From Cephalopachus bancanus (Eukaryota; Chordata; Mammalia; Primates; Tarsiidae): a stretch of DNA of 64,000 bases. The notes under the pieces are model-generated. The model searched no databases. It was given only the letters and a program-made list of their open reading frames with translations, and was not told where the DNA came from. This document shows positions 1 through 12,248 of this stretch, one piece after another. The stretch is taken from assembly GCA_027257055.1 (NCBI GenBank), contig JAPVLO010000133.1:5828001-5892000 (forward strand). The letters are read 5' to 3'. The position numbers and the translations under genes were made by a program. Position 1 is the first letter of the stretch. Every line of letters starts with the position of its first letter.

Positions 1-147
1 AGGCAGTGAGCCCTCACCACACCCCAGCCACAGTGGACCCTGATTGCGAGACTTGAGCCTCCAGAACTTTGGGAAATATGTTTCTGTTGTTTCTAAGCCA
101 TCCAGTCGATGGCCCTTTGTTATATCAGCCTGAATAAAGACAACGAG
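1..147 (+). mobile_element. MaLR (MLT1-like) LTR, 3' end only
   Basis: The text 'gagcctccagaactttggga...tttctgttgtttctaagcca' is the recognisable 3' part of an MLT1-type mammalian apparent LTR retrotransposon in + orientation, ending near a 'cagcctgaataaagaca' segment. Its 5' part is outside the window. It is diverged and non-coding. Confidence 0.6.
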
Positions 148-870
148 GGATGGCCTCCTGGCTAGGGGCTGCTTCCAGTGACTCAGAAATGTCATCTTAG
201 GGGGGAGTCCAGCTCTTGAGGTGGATACTGAGCCTGCAGATATCTCTTTTCTGTTTTCCTCCCTTTTTCTCCTTTGAGTTGACCCAACTCAGTTAAAGCA
301 TTGACCAGCCCTCTGAACTTGTACTTAATAGAGAAGAGTTTGTTATGATACAAAAATCTAAGAAAGATTGGGTCCAGCTTTCATATAGTTAAGGCACTGT
401 AGACATTGAAGGTCTGTAAATCATTAACTGATTCTGGTAGTAGTAGTCAAAATAGACACGTATAACGGGCAGAACCCAAATGTTAACATATTTGACAGGG
501 CTGTAACTTAATTGCTTTTTAATGTCAGTCAAATAGATTCCACTTTGGTTTCTTGGCCTGCTTTCTAAGGGCCGGTTAAAATCCTATGAAGCTGAAAATA
601 TGAAACTTAATATTTGTAAAATGAGTAAACAGAATAGCCTTTTTTCTGCCTTACCACGTGGTTAAGAAATTATGACTAGGACATTTCAGGGTGGTATCTG
701 TTTCAGAAATAATTAAATGGTTGGAATCTATTTTATTATCTTTTCAAAGTTGTTAATAATTTAGTTATAGACCTTTTTACTTAAGAGCCTAGTTTACATA
801 GGAGAAGGAGAAGAATATCTATATTGCTGTCTACATAGTGAGGTATGTGTGGTCAAACAGTCCAACTCGA

Positions 871-1255
871 TGTGTTCGTTTGCCAGGACGACTATAACAA
901 AATGCCACATTCTCCAGACTGGATGTGACATAACTGAAGGGTGTTTTCTCACGGTTCTGGAAACTGGCATTCCACAGTGGATATGCTGGCAGTTTAGGTT
1001 TCTCTTGAAGCCTCTCAGCTTGGCTTGCTGATGGCCACCTTCTCTCTGTGTCCTCATGGTCACCCTCAGTCTGTGTCCTGATCTCCTCTAGCTATAGGAA
1101 CACCAGTCATGTTGGATTAGAGCCCACCCTGTGACTTCATTTTCCCTTAATTACCCCTTGAAAGGCCCCGTCTCCAAATACAGCCACATTCTGAGCTCCT
1201 GGGAGTTGGGACCTCAACATGTACGTTTTGGTGACATGCAGTTTAGCCCATAACG
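871..1255 (-). mobile_element. MaLR (MLT1-like) LTR, antisense
   Basis: It opens with 'aggacgactataacaaaatgccacattctccagactgg', continues with 'tctcacggttctggaaactgg' and 'caccagtcatgttggattagagcccaccctgtgacttcat', and ends 'tttagcccataacgctag'. That is the antisense order of MLT1 LTR landmarks. The open frames here are incidental. Confidence 0.65.
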
Positions 1256-2191
1256 CTAGAATGTCATTAAAGGTCCTCTTCTCAACTTGCAGTGAAAGAG
1301 CTTCTGCTACTAACAGTGAGGGCTGCAACTTCTGACTGCAGCAGGGGGACAGTTGTGCCTTGAGAAAGCCTGGACGGCAGCACACTTTCCTTCAGGGCTA
1401 AACCCCTGCCACCCCATGCTGGCCCACTTCTCTGGGGATTGCCCAAGCCTGTCTTCAGGTCTGACCGCTGCTGGGCAGTGCATTTTGATTGAATCTATCT
1501 CAGTTGTTTGCTGAATATCTATTTTGTACCTGTGAGCTTTATATACAATAATAGTACTTATGCTGCATACACATTATTTTCATGCCTTCATTTAACACTG
1601 AGTTGGTAAGAGAGTAAATGAAAAATATGTTGAAACTTAGATGGCTCAAGAAATCTTTATTTTCTGATTTATTCAAGTATCAAATATTGTCATCACTTCT
1701 TGTTCATCTTACAGTCAGAAATCATTAGACATTTACCAGTGTAGACCTTATTTGTGGTTATAATTTTGTTTGTGGCCAAATAATCAAAATAATGTATTTG
1801 GGTTTTAGTAAAAAAGTCATATTCTGTAACTTTATATTAATCTATTTTTGACACATGTAAGCACACATTTTAGAATGTCAGTGTGCAATTAGATATTCTT
1901 AGCACATGTCATTTTTGAAAAGCACTTTAAATCTAAGTGCATTCAATTGAGCATAATTAAAATATCAAGATACATATTCTTCATATACATTTTGCCACTT
2001 AATTTTTTAAGTAGCTATAAGTGTCTACCATGCGAATTCAAATTAAAGGAAGGTGATTAAATTACAGTTAAATTTCATGCTTTTAGTTTAAAATATAGCA
2101 GAAATTGTACTACATAAAAAATATACTGTATGTTTTCATGGTCAGAAGACTGATGACAGATTTAACTTTTTTTTTTAAATGTGAGGTTGTT

Positions 2192-2479
2192 GGCTGGGCT
2201 TGGTGGCTCAGCCTGTAATCCCATACTTTGGGAGGCCGGGGTGAGTGGATTGCCTGAGCCCGCGGGTTTGAGACCCCCCTCAGAAAACTGTCGAGACCTC
2301 ATCTCTACAATAAATCAAAAATTAGCCAGCGTGGTAGCACGCGCCTGTAGTTCCAGGTACTTGGAAGGCTGAGGCAGAAGGATCGCCGGAGCCCAGCAGG
2401 TCGAGGCTGCAGTGGCCGGGAGCAACCACTGCACTCCAGTCTGGGTGACAAGTGAGACTGCAACTCAAAATAAATAAAT
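2192..2479 (+). mobile_element. Dimeric Alu-type SINE, young subfamily
   Basis: Full-length dimer beginning ggctgggcttggtggctcag and ending in a (TAAA)n tail. It is flanked by a perfect 15-bp target-site duplication, aaatgtgaggttgtt, at 2177-2191 and 2480-2494. Confidence 0.93.
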
Positions 2480-2737
2480 AAATGTGAGGTTGTTTATATT
2501 CTCTGACTGTTCTCAAAATCATTGACTAGTATGATTTGGGGGGAGTTGTAAGAAAGCATGATTTTTCATATCATGAGTTCTTTTAACCTGACTCCCCAGG
2601 ACCCAAGAAAGAATGTTCAGGGAGACTGTTGGTGAAGAAGCTTTAGAGAAAGGCTTGCTTTATTCAAATGCATTTGAAAGATGAATCGTGGGGAAATATG
2701 AACTGGAACCCCTGAACCCGATTCTTTAGATTATGTA

Positions 2738-3963
2738 CACAATCTGACAATTAAGTTCACAAACTCATCCTAGAAAACATGCTACACACCCCATTGCTGA
2801 GTATCACTATGGCCCCCTTTGAAGTACTTCCCTTGGGAAGCTATGCTCGATGCCAGCACCTAGTTTTCCTGTCAAAGCAATTTTAGAACTCTTTTCTGGA
2901 ATGGCCATTAAAGATGTTGTTGCGAGAATGTTGGAGTTTGAATTAGAGCAACAAATGAACATTAAATTTCTTGTTAAACCTGGCAAGAGTGGAAGTGAAA
3001 TCAGGGACATGTAGTACAAGTTTATGGGGATAATGTCATGAAGAAAATGGCAGTGTACAATGTTTTTCTAAGGGGAGAGAAAACATCACTGATAAAGAGA
3101 AGTCTGGTTGGCCAGTAATGAGCTGAACTGATGAAACACATTGGAAAAATTTATCAAATTTTCATCAAAATCATTGACTGACTGTGAGAAGCATAACCAA
3201 CCAAATAAACCGATAGAGAAACAGGAAAATCTTAACTGAAAATCTTGGCATGAGAAAGGTGTATGTGAAAACGGTCCCAAAGGAGCTCTTGTAGCACAAC
3301 AATGCACCAGCTCACACAGCACTGTCTGTGAGGGAGTTTTTTTTTGTTTTTGTTTTTTGTTTTTTGGTTTTTTTTTTGAGTTGAAGTCTCACTCTGTCGC
3401 CCAGACTGGAGTGCAGTGGCTGCTTCCGGCCACCGCAGCCTCGACCTGCTGGGCTCCGGCGATCCTTCCGCCTCAGCCTTCCAAGTAGCCGGAATTACAG
3501 GCATGCGCTACCACGCCCGGCTGATTTTTTGATTTATTGTAGAGATGAGGTCTCCCTGCCCAGGCGGGTCTCGAACCCGTGGGCTCAGGCAATCCACTCA
3601 CCTCAGCCTCCCAAAGGCGCGGGATTACAGGCTGAGCCACTGAGCCCGGCTTGTGAGGGAGTTTTTAGCCAGTCAACAAATAACTATTGGAACACCCTCT
3701 CTGCTCACCTGATCTGGCCCCCAATGACTTTTTTCTTTACTTGAAGATAAAGGATATATAGAAAATGTCATTTAATGACATTCAGAACATCAAGGGTAAT
3801 ACGATGACAGCTCTGGTGGCCATTCCAGAAAGAGTTCCAAAATTACTTTGATGGGTGGACTTGGCCCAAGGGGAGGGCTTCGAAGTGACCTTAGTGATAT
3901 TCAGCAATGAGGTATGAAGCACTTTCTCTAGGATGAGTTTGCGAACTTAATTGTCAGACTGCG
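2738..3963 (+). mobile_element. Mariner-family DNA transposon, internally deleted, SINE-interrupted
   Basis: Terminal inverted repeats of about 36 bp (2738-2775 and 3927-3963; CTGACAATTAAGTTC is shared) abut TA dinucleotides at 2736-2737 and 3964-3965. Without the nested SINE the element is about 900 bp, shorter than a 1.3-kb mariner. On the + strand, decayed transposase sequence runs from an N-terminal helix-turn-helix region (near 2935-3260) straight to a C-terminal catalytic segment. The HDNAPAHT-like block is at about 3295-3325 and continues after the SINE to about 3760. The central catalytic region is deleted. Frameshifts and stops make it inactive. It is not Hsmar1, whose ends begin TTAGGTTG. 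Confidence 0.88.
3342..3651 (-). mobile_element. Dimeric Alu-type SINE inside the mariner
   Basis: Antisense full dimer (poly-T, gagttgaagtctcactctg ... tgagcccggc) with the perfect 15-bp target duplication TGTGAGGGAGTTTTT at 3327-3341 and 3652-3666, which interrupts the mariner transposase sequence. The mariner is therefore older than this SINE. Confidence 0.95.
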
Positions 3964-4195
3964 TATTTAGGCCACTGCTATTTCTTATAGTTGTGATAAT
4001 GAACAAACAGCCTTGGCTAGTCATTTTTGGGGCACGTGTTACTTTAAAACCTACTTTCTATGACTGTTGAAGCTAAAGTATGTTACTTCAGTGAAGGTCA
4101 TAGATTTTGGAGTACTTAGAGAAAATGGGACAGTACATTAGAATCCTGGATTATGTTGCCTTCTGAAATATTTGATTTCTTGAAATTCTGTTTGT

Positions 4196-4491
4196 TTGTT
4201 TGTTTTTTGAGTTGGAGTCTCACTCTGTTACCCAGACTGGAGTGCAGGGGCACGCTCCCAGCCACCGCAGCCTCAACCTGCTGGGCTCCGGCGATCCTTC
4301 CACCTCAGCCTTCCAAGTAGCTGGAACTACAGGCATGCACTACCACGCCCGGCTAATTTTTTTTTTATTTATTGTGAAGATGAGGTCTTGCCAAGTTGCC
4401 CGGGTAGACCTCGAACCCGCGGGCTCAGGCAATTCACTTGCCTAAGCCTCCCGAAGTGCTGGGATTACAGGCTGAGCCACCGAGCCCAGCT
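4196..4491 (-). mobile_element. Dimeric Alu-type SINE, young subfamily
   Basis: Antisense copy starting ttttttgagttggagtctc and ending gagccaccgagcccagct. The flanks aaattctgttt and aaatctgttt are an imperfect target duplication. Confidence 0.9.
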
Positions 4492-4518
4492 GCAAATCTG
4501 TTTTTTAAAAAGAAATAA

Positions 4519-4805
4519 GACCAGGCATGGTGGCCTATGCCTATAATGCCAGCACTTTGGGAGACCAAGGTGGAAGGATCACTTGAGCCCAGAAGTTTGA
4601 GACCAGCCTGGTAGTAAGATCTCATCCCTACAAAAAACTAAAAAATTAACCAGGCATGGTAGTGCACGCCTGTAGTCCGAGCCACTCTGGAGACTGAGGC
4701 AGAAGGTCTAGCCCAGGAAGCCAAGGCTACAGGGATCCATGATCCGTGCCACTGCACTCCAGTCTGGGTGACAGAATGAGTCTTCGGCTAAAAAAAAAAA
4801 AAAAA
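4519..4805 (+). mobile_element. Old Alu-J-like SINE
   Basis: Dimer beginning gaccaggcatggtggcctatgcctataatgccagcactttgg, with 'gagcccagaagtttgagacc' and a poly-A tail. It lacks the marks of the young subfamily and is more diverged, so it is an Alu-J-like ancestor-era copy. Confidence 0.85.
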
Positions 4806-5739
4806 GAGCTCTCTCACTTCTCATCCCAAAACTCCCTGTGCAGAATCAGAAGTGTCAACAGTGAGGCAAACCAGCATGGAACATGGGGGTAGGAGTTGAG
4901 GGGGATGGCATTGGAGGCTGAGAAGCTAAGCTTGCAGAAGCATCTGCTCACTGAACACAAGAAACAGCAATGGGAACCCCATTTCAGTCTCTTTGCGGAC
5001 CATCTATCTAGCCCATTCCAGAGAGGAGGTATTAGAAGAAAAAGGCTATAATTTTATTTGAGCCATGAGGACCGTATCCTTTGAAAAATTGGAGCATTTG
5101 GAGATGATGATGCTCTCTGTCAATGGATGCTACTCATTGGGGCAGCACAGTGCGGCTCCATGCTGACATCACTGCAGCCTCTGCAGTCCTGTTTCCCTTG
5201 AGTTGCTCTCAGCCCTCCAGGACACAGAGGGGAGTTTGTGAAGATGGGGACCTCAGGCAGGAGTCAAAACAGCCGAGGCTGTCACCGGAACCTGAACCTG
5301 AATTTGTGTTGGAGAGGGGAAGTTCCGCCGCTCTGCTATATTTGGGTAAAACCTCCACCAGTGTCAATGTTTTGTAGGCCCATTTAAATAAAATTGAAGT
5401 TGTCACTAGTGATATATTTTTCAGGCAAAAGTATTTCTCAAGGATTCAGATTTGGCACAGTTTGGGGATTTTACTGCCCACTAGCCTAGCTTTCTCATAA
5501 TTTATTGACTAATCTACAAAGAAAAATTTGATAAATCAATTCTATTGTGCCTAGAAAAACATCTCTCTTCCACGATTCTTGATGTATTTAAATGTCTCTG
5601 AATCATTTATCTCTCCTAGACAGGCTTTTCAAGTCATAGGAATTCTAGTCCACATGATTAAATTAAAGAAAAATTCAGGCAGATTCTCTATCCAAAAAAG
5701 AAAGAAAAAAACTGAACATGAATCTGATTTAAAGCACAG

Positions 5740-5830
5740 GCTTTGCAAAGCAGCATAATGGTTCTGAGCTGCGGCTAGAAACCAAGCAGGTCTGTGTTCA
5801 AATTCTGTCACTGCCTTAAACACTGGTTCC
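5740..5830 (+). repeat. Possible MIR fragment
   Basis: 'gcaaagcagcataatggttctgagctgcggctagaaaccaagcaggtctgtgttcaaattctgtcactgcc' follows the order of the MIR core. It is very diverged and the boundaries are approximate. Confidence 0.45.
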
Positions 5831-6458
5831 TTTTCACCTCCAGAAAGACAGGGATGGCAAAGTGTGTCCACAGGTGGAGGGAGGGGCCACATCCATGTAG
5901 CATTAGCTCAGTGTCTGCCATGTCAGGAGTGCTTGGCAGAGGTCTGGCTGGGTGTCTCAGGAAGGGGTGTGGGGGAGAAGAACAACGTCTACAGGGTGAC
6001 CATGCAGAGGCACAGCTGAGTCTCTTGCTGGTTCTGCTAGTGGGCAGCTTGTTCTGGAAGAGTGAACCTTCAGGTGTCCGCCCCCACCCAGGAGCTGGAA
6101 AACCACATCCTTCCAGAAAGAACCTGGAGGACAACTTGTGTGCAGTGTCCATTGTTTGAGTTTCACTGGAAACCACTGTGGGCAGTCAAATGTCCTGGAG
6201 AAAGGCTACCGCCTCCCCATCTCATAAAGGTCAGAAGGGGGAATGGCAAATGAGGGGAAAAACAAAAGAGAGGCACCGGGGCGGGAAGAGCCCGGGGGAA
6301 CCCGCCCAGTGATTTCTGGTCCTGCCGGAAGAGTCTACACACACAGTTGGAAAAGCCACACACAGCCAGGGAAGGGACACCCCAGGCCAGCCTGAACTCT
6401 GTGCTCCCTGTACTGATAAGCTTGCAGACTCTCACATTCCTCCTGCATGCAGGAGCTC

Positions 6459-6504
6459 TCTGCTATAAAGAGAGAGAGGTGTCTGCTATAAAGAGAGAGA
6501 GGTG
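6459..6504. repeat. Perfect 23-bp tandem duplication
   Basis: TCTGCTATAAAGAGAGAGAG plus GTG occurs twice head to tail (6459-6481 and 6482-6504) with no mismatch, which indicates a recent duplication. The TATAAAG it contains is probably incidental. Confidence 0.9.
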
Positions 6505-6987
6505 AGAACTCTGGGAAGCGAGACTTGCTGAATGCTGGAGACTCCCAGGGAGACTGAGGCATGGGGCTCTTTTCAGTCTGTAGGATGGAGGCAGAAGTGC
6601 CCCAAAGCTGGGCCCGCCCCTGACTTCCTTTACATATTTTTTGTTTCCCCTGAAGCATTATAGGAAAGGCAAGTGGCAGCTGCAGGTCTTGTGCTGACCT
6701 GTGGTCAGTCTCCCAGGTTGCTCTTGCATGCACTCCAGGATGCCCTGGCCACAGCCAGTCACAGTCTGAGACATGTGCTGCCATCATCCTCTTTGGACAA
6801 TAAAGGTCAGCAAACCATCGCCACTTGGTAGGATGTCATCATACGTGGCAGGGTATGGTGGCACTGGGCACAGCAGGCCCTACTACAGACAGAAGAGGTC
6901 TGCTCTGCCATTGACTGTCACGGAATGGCACTTCGGCACCTCTCTAGGCCCTTGGTGACCCAGTATGTTTAGATCCTTTTGTGGGTC

Positions 6988-7702
6988 TGTTATGGTCTGA
7001 GTAACGCTCGGCTGCTCCCCTTGATACCAATAAATCAAAGGGGCAGCGAACTGGTAGAAAGAAGTTTATTTCTGAGTTCAAATCCGGGGAGCAGAGCCAG
7101 ACTCAAGGTCTCTCTAAAATGGTTCTGCTCCCTTCCAGGCTTTTGCAGCTCACTTTTATAAGTCTAGAGTTGTTAGTACCTATACATTAGCCACATGACC
7201 AGCAGCGCATTGTATGGAACTTGAGTTTCAGCCACATTTATCGGTAAGTGAGATTTTTCAGTCCAGACTTCCTGGTGCCAGGTATCAGAGGTATCTCATA
7301 GCTTTTATCAGTAGGGCCAGGCAGACACGTTAATCAAACTCACCATAGAGTAAAGGGAGTTCACAAGGCCTAAGACATCATGCATTACACAAAAGTTATA
7401 CAAATCACAAAACTTATTATTACCTTGATACAAAAGTTAAACAAATCACAAGACTTATGATTACATTGATACTATATTATTCAAACATAAAACCACTCAG
7501 AAAAAGGGAGTAAATGGGGTTTTGCATCTTTCAGTTGATCAGGTGTAAAATATAGGAAAGTCAAGAATCCCCTAAAGCTACATTTTGGGAGTGCATAAGA
7601 GAATAAGAGGATTCTCAGTAATATGCTCAGGAATGTACAGGAGTGCTTGAACACTTGCTATGCCTTTCTCTAGGGGCTGTGACAATATGGATAGACATTA
7701 GC
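6988..7702 (-). mobile_element. Solo LTR of an endogenous retrovirus, antisense
   Basis: Read on the - strand, the segment has a TATA-like tttataaaag, then an AATAAA-like signal followed by a short U5-like stretch ending ...ccataaca, which is LTR architecture. GGGTCTG at 6983-6989 recurs at 7703-7709, and GGGTC may be a 5-bp target duplication. A 40-bp imperfect internal tandem repeat lies at about 7389-7473. No internal viral genes are attached. The exact 5' boundary is uncertain because the expected TG end is not clean there. Confidence 0.6.
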
Positions 7703-9785
7703 GGGTCTGTATACCAGTGCTGAACCTTAAAATGTTTTAATACTTAGCACGAGTGTGTAAATGTGTTCTGACACAGGCGTCCCTAAATGACTTTGTTCAG
7801 AATATTCCTGTCTTCACATTTAAGGGAACCTTATGGGGTTTATTTGAAAGGATTGCTTTGAATTTTAAATTAAGCTGTGGAAAAAATGGACACCTTTATA
7901 ATATGTGCTCATTGCCAGGAAAATTGACATTGTACACATTTGCATTTTAAATTAATTTACAGGCCAATTGACATCTTTTCAACATTGAATCTTCCTAACA
8001 ATGTTTATTTATCTAATATTCATATCCTTTATGTCTCTTAAAAAGTCTACATTTTAAAGATTTTAATCCTGTACATTTCATGTTATTCTTTATTAATGCC
8101 ACATTGATGCTGGTATTCAGTACTAGTAGTGGGCAATAATACAGTCTTCTTGTTTACTGATAACAGCCTGGGTAAGAATTTGCATGGCCTGGACTTGGTC
8201 ATTCCTCTGTGTGTACACACTGGGCTCTTAATGTAGAACCCAAGGTGGGGCTGCCTGGGGCTCTTGGTCCCCTGGAGCTGGTGCCATCTCAGCCCCATTT
8301 AAACATAGGGCCACCTGCTGGGTCTTCCCATGGGTTTGTTTTGAGGAATAGAATGCCTCAGTGGCTGCCTGGGAACTCACCTTTGGAATCACTCCCTTCT
8401 TCCTCTCCTTATCTGTGTTGCAGATCAGACTAACCTCACCTCCTTTTTCTGGAGGGAAGGATGTTACTTTATGGTCACTCCAAGGGAGTCTGCTGCTGAG
8501 GTTGTTTTGGTTTGGGCATCACAACTTGAGTGGTGACTCTTTTTGCCATGTTCCATTTTACTGGCTTGCTTTTCTTGACCTTCACATATCAATAGTAAGG
8601 ACAGCCACTAGTTGTCAGTTTCTCTGTAACAGATTTATCCCAACTCTATGTGTGTCAGCACATCAAATCTAAAGGCTTCACACTGGACCCCGTCCTGCTC
8701 CCCTTCCCTCACCCCCCACCAGCTCCTGCTGCTGTGCTTAGCACAGCGTACTTGTTCCTAGCTTCATCTCCTTGTCTCTCTCTCCCCTCTAGTCCTTTTC
8801 TCTATAACTGCCCTAGATAAACTGTCCTTGTCCCTTGCTTGCTCTCATCAACTCCTTTTTCTCTCTTCCTTCCCCTGCAAGTGTAGACCACACAGCTCCT
8901 TCTCGATCCCATTCCCTCTTTCCAACCCAGGTCACCTGTGTCAGCAGAGGCTTTCAGGACGCTTCATTCTCATGCTTCATTCTCCTTCCAGAAGCCCCTG
9001 TTGCCTGGCTGCAGGCCTCTGGTGTATAGAGGAGGGTTCTCGCCACACCCCATCTCTCTCCCCCCTCATCTGGATGGATGCCTTTGGTTGCGTATGTGGA
9101 GTGAACATCCATGCCTGGGTCCTAGACCCGCCTTGCCCTTCCACTGCCCTCTAAGCGAATACGTGTCCTTCCTAATGACTTTTGTTCCTGTTATGCAGAT
9201 ATGAACCCCTGGATCCTCTTCTCCTATCCCAGTATGCCCTGTGGTCTCTCCTGCGTCCATGACCCCCTGGCCCCCTACCTCATCATCTACACAGTTGTTC
9301 TGATACTGGCCTTTCTCTCTCACCTGGTCTCCTGAACCCTAACTATATCACAACCTCTGGGCTCTGCCTCCCTCCTGAGCCTCTCCAGTAGCTGCTGGGC
9401 ATCTTCCTGAGGAACAGGTGACCATCAGGCTGCTCTAGGGCTCCTGAACTCTCAGAGTGTCCCCCACAACACCCGCACATATGGCTCCAGAATGCAGGCC
9501 CACTCTCGAGGTGGCATCCCGGGGCTGTCTTCACTTGGCCAGCCACCATATATCCAGCCATCGTCTTTCTCACCCCCCTCCATGCTGCCCCTTCATGTCA
9601 TCCAGAGCCAAAGACTCTGGCCAGTCCCTTTGTGCTGCCATGATGGGGAATGTCAGTGTTCAGACTCAGCATCCTGCAGATCTATCCGACACGAAGCTCA
9701 CAGTCCCAACTGTGAGACCCCAAACAAGTTAAACCCCCCCTTCACGTGTTTCAGCTTCAATTTGCTCCCTTAAGAAACCAGGATA

Positions 9786-9926
9786 GTAGTGCGCGCCTGT
9801 AATTTCGGCTACTTGGAAGGCTGAGGCGGAAGGATCGCGGAGCCCAGCAGGTCGAGGCTGCGGTGGCTGGGAGCGGCCCTGCACTCCAGTCTGGGCGACA
9901 GAGTGAGACTCCAACTCAAAAAAAAA
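9786..9926 (+). mobile_element. 5'-truncated SINE, right monomer only
   Basis: Starts mid-element at gtagtgcgcgcctgtaattt and runs to the A-tail. It is flanked by the perfect 14-bp target duplication aagaaaccaggata (9772-9785 and 9927-9940), so the truncation occurred at insertion. Confidence 0.93.
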
Positions 9927-9989
9927 AAGAAACCAGGATAATGTGACTGCTTACCTTGTGATATGGTAAAGACCAAGAACAGTTCCTAT

Positions 9990-10055
9990 GAGACCCTGAG
10001 CGCACACCCTGGCCCATGGTGAGCACTCAGTAAACATGAGTGGAAGACGATGTTG
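9990..10055 (+). repeat. Possible MIR/L2 3'-end fragment
   Basis: 'ccctggcccatggtgagcactcagtaaacatgagtgg' resembles the shared 3' tail of L2/MIR (gtgctcaataaatg-type). Diverged and short. Confidence 0.45.
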
Positions 10056-10404
10056 ATCTCGTAATTACCTGCCTTATTGCCATGTCTCTCCAGAGAGCGC
10101 TGCTGCATTTGTTACCCACTTACATGTGGCACGCCCTCATCACTGTGCCTTTGTGCCATCTGTGCCAGGAATATCCGAGTCCTAACAAGTTGTCCTCCCA
10201 TGTGCCCCACCCCTCCTGGTCATCCCAGCAGGCAGGGATTTTGCCCCCACATGAGCTGAGCTGCTGTGTCAGCCTGTCTACATCTAGCTGCCATCATGCA
10301 TCACAATTGTTACTTCTCATGTGCCATTTTCTCATCCATGAACTTCGTCGAAGATCCTTTCCCCTGCTTGCTGGCTCTGAGACCCTGGGCAAGTTGCTAT
10401 ATTT

Positions 10405-11072
10405 GTTTATTAAGGCTCCCCAAACAAAAAGCCGCTGGATCGCTTAAACAACAGAAAATTATTTTCTCACATTCTGGAGTGTGAAAGTCCAAGGTCAAGG
10501 TGTTGGCAGGGTTGGTTTCTCCTGAGGCCTCTCTCTTTGGCTTGCCAATGGCCCCTTTCCCAGTATCCTCACGTGGCCTTTTCTTTGTGCCCTTACAAGC
10601 CTGTGTCTCCATTTCCTCTATTTAGAACACCAGTTAGAAGGGACTAAAGCCCACCCTAAAGACACCGTTTTAGGCCAGGCTCAGTGGCTCAGCCTGTAAT
10701 CTCACTCTTTGGGAGGCCAAGGTGAGTGAATTGCCTGAGCCCGCGGGTTCGAGACCCGCCTGGGCAACTTGGTGAGACCTCATCTCTACAATAAATCAAA
10801 AAAATTAGCCGGGCATGGTAGCGCACGCCTGTAGTTCCAGCTACTTGGAAGGCTGAGGCAGAAGGATCACCGGAGCCCAGCAGGTGGAGGCTGCTGTGGC
10901 TGGGAGCGGCCACTGCACTCAGTCTGGGCAACAGAGTGAGACTCCAACTCAAAAAAAAAAGACACTGTTTTAGCTGAATTCCCCCTTTAAGGCCCTGTTT
11001 CCAAGCGTAGTTACATTGTGAGGCACTTGGGACTTCAGCTATGGCTTCTGGTGGAATACAGTTCTTCCCATA
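10405..11072 (-). mobile_element. MaLR (MLT1-like) LTR, antisense, SINE-interrupted
   Basis: 'cttaaacaacagaaaattattttctcacattctggagt', 'aacaccagttagaagggactaaagcccaccc' and the terminal 'cttcccataacag' follow the antisense MLT1 order. The element is split by the SINE at 10674-10957. Confidence 0.7.
10674..10957 (+). mobile_element. Dimeric Alu-type SINE, young subfamily
   Basis: Full dimer containing cccgcgggttcgagacccgcc. Target duplication agacaccgttttag / agacactgttttag lies within the MaLR LTR. Confidence 0.94.
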
Positions 11073-11184
11073 ACAGTTGCTTTAATCTTCCTGTGCCTCA
11101 CCTATGAGTGGACTGAAGATATGTTGTATTCACACAGCATAGCCCATAACAGATGCTTAATGGTTTCTCATTGTCTCTGTCCTT

Positions 11185-11305
11185 ATTACTTCAAGCTCCT
11201 TGAGACCAGGAAAGCATTCTCTCTCGTCTTATGTCCTTGCAGTTCCTAGGACAAGCTCCGAATGTGATTGCTTACAAATATTTGCTGAATCCATGTGAAT
11301 GAGAG
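11185..11305 (+). repeat. L2-like 3' fragment
   Basis: 'caagctccttgagaccaggaaagcattctc ... gcttacaaatatttgctgaatccatgtgaatgag' matches the recognisable L2 3' UTR order. Confidence 0.6.
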
Positions 11306-12248
11306 CTCAGGGAGCAGAAGGGAGTCCATAATAGTTGTTGTGCATTCCTCTCTTAGATGAATCCAGATACTCGGTGGTAACTAAGAGTTCAGTAACAAAG
11401 ACTCTCCCAGGTAACAAGTGGAAAGTCAGCATCCCCACTGGAAACAGAACATGCCACACTGAGCCAGTTGAGTGTGGAAAACCTCCCCGTTGTGCTGCTT
11501 GCCACAGACTCTAGAAAGTTCGTAGGGAAATGATTTATGACAAAATTGCACACACAGAAAGCCCCATATCTTCACACAGCCGGAGTTCCCTGGTGATGAG
11601 GGACACAAAGACATCACGCACAATAGGTGTCCCTGTCCATTGTCTGCCGATCGCTATCTTTGATCTTTGCAGAGGAGCAACGGTGAGGCACTGTGAACAG
11701 ATAACAGAACAGAAATCGGAAGAGCGGTGGGCAGGGTGCCGCTCAGGCTCGGTCACGGTGACACCAGAACACCTCACATCCGATGATCTGCATCTTCCCC
11801 TGGTGCCTTGAATCCCTTGTGTCCTTCCAGCTGGACTTCAGAGGCCCTGCTTTGTCCTCGGCATTTTACAGCATACCACCTGGCACCTGTAGGTTCTTTC
11901 TTTCTGAGCCCACCAGAGGGAACGGGTCCATTGTTATTTTTCCTTGGTCTCATGACACTTTCCTCCCAGTGCATCCACTTCCAGCAGCTCTCTGAAAGGG
12001 GTTTGACTCTTACATCTTACTTAGTGCTGAGAACTCACTTTGCTGTTCTAAAAGAACTGATATCTGTCGATTGACTTGGAGTCCAGGAGCTGAGTATAAG
12101 TTCTTACTGTGTATAATGCCAACAACTTTTACAGATATTAGCAAAGCTGGGAGATAAGATTCCAATTCTGTACCTAAGAATTGTACCCCTAATAACGGCA
12201 CACTTGGACATGTGAGACCAGATGTAAGCCATATGAAAGTTACTCTGA

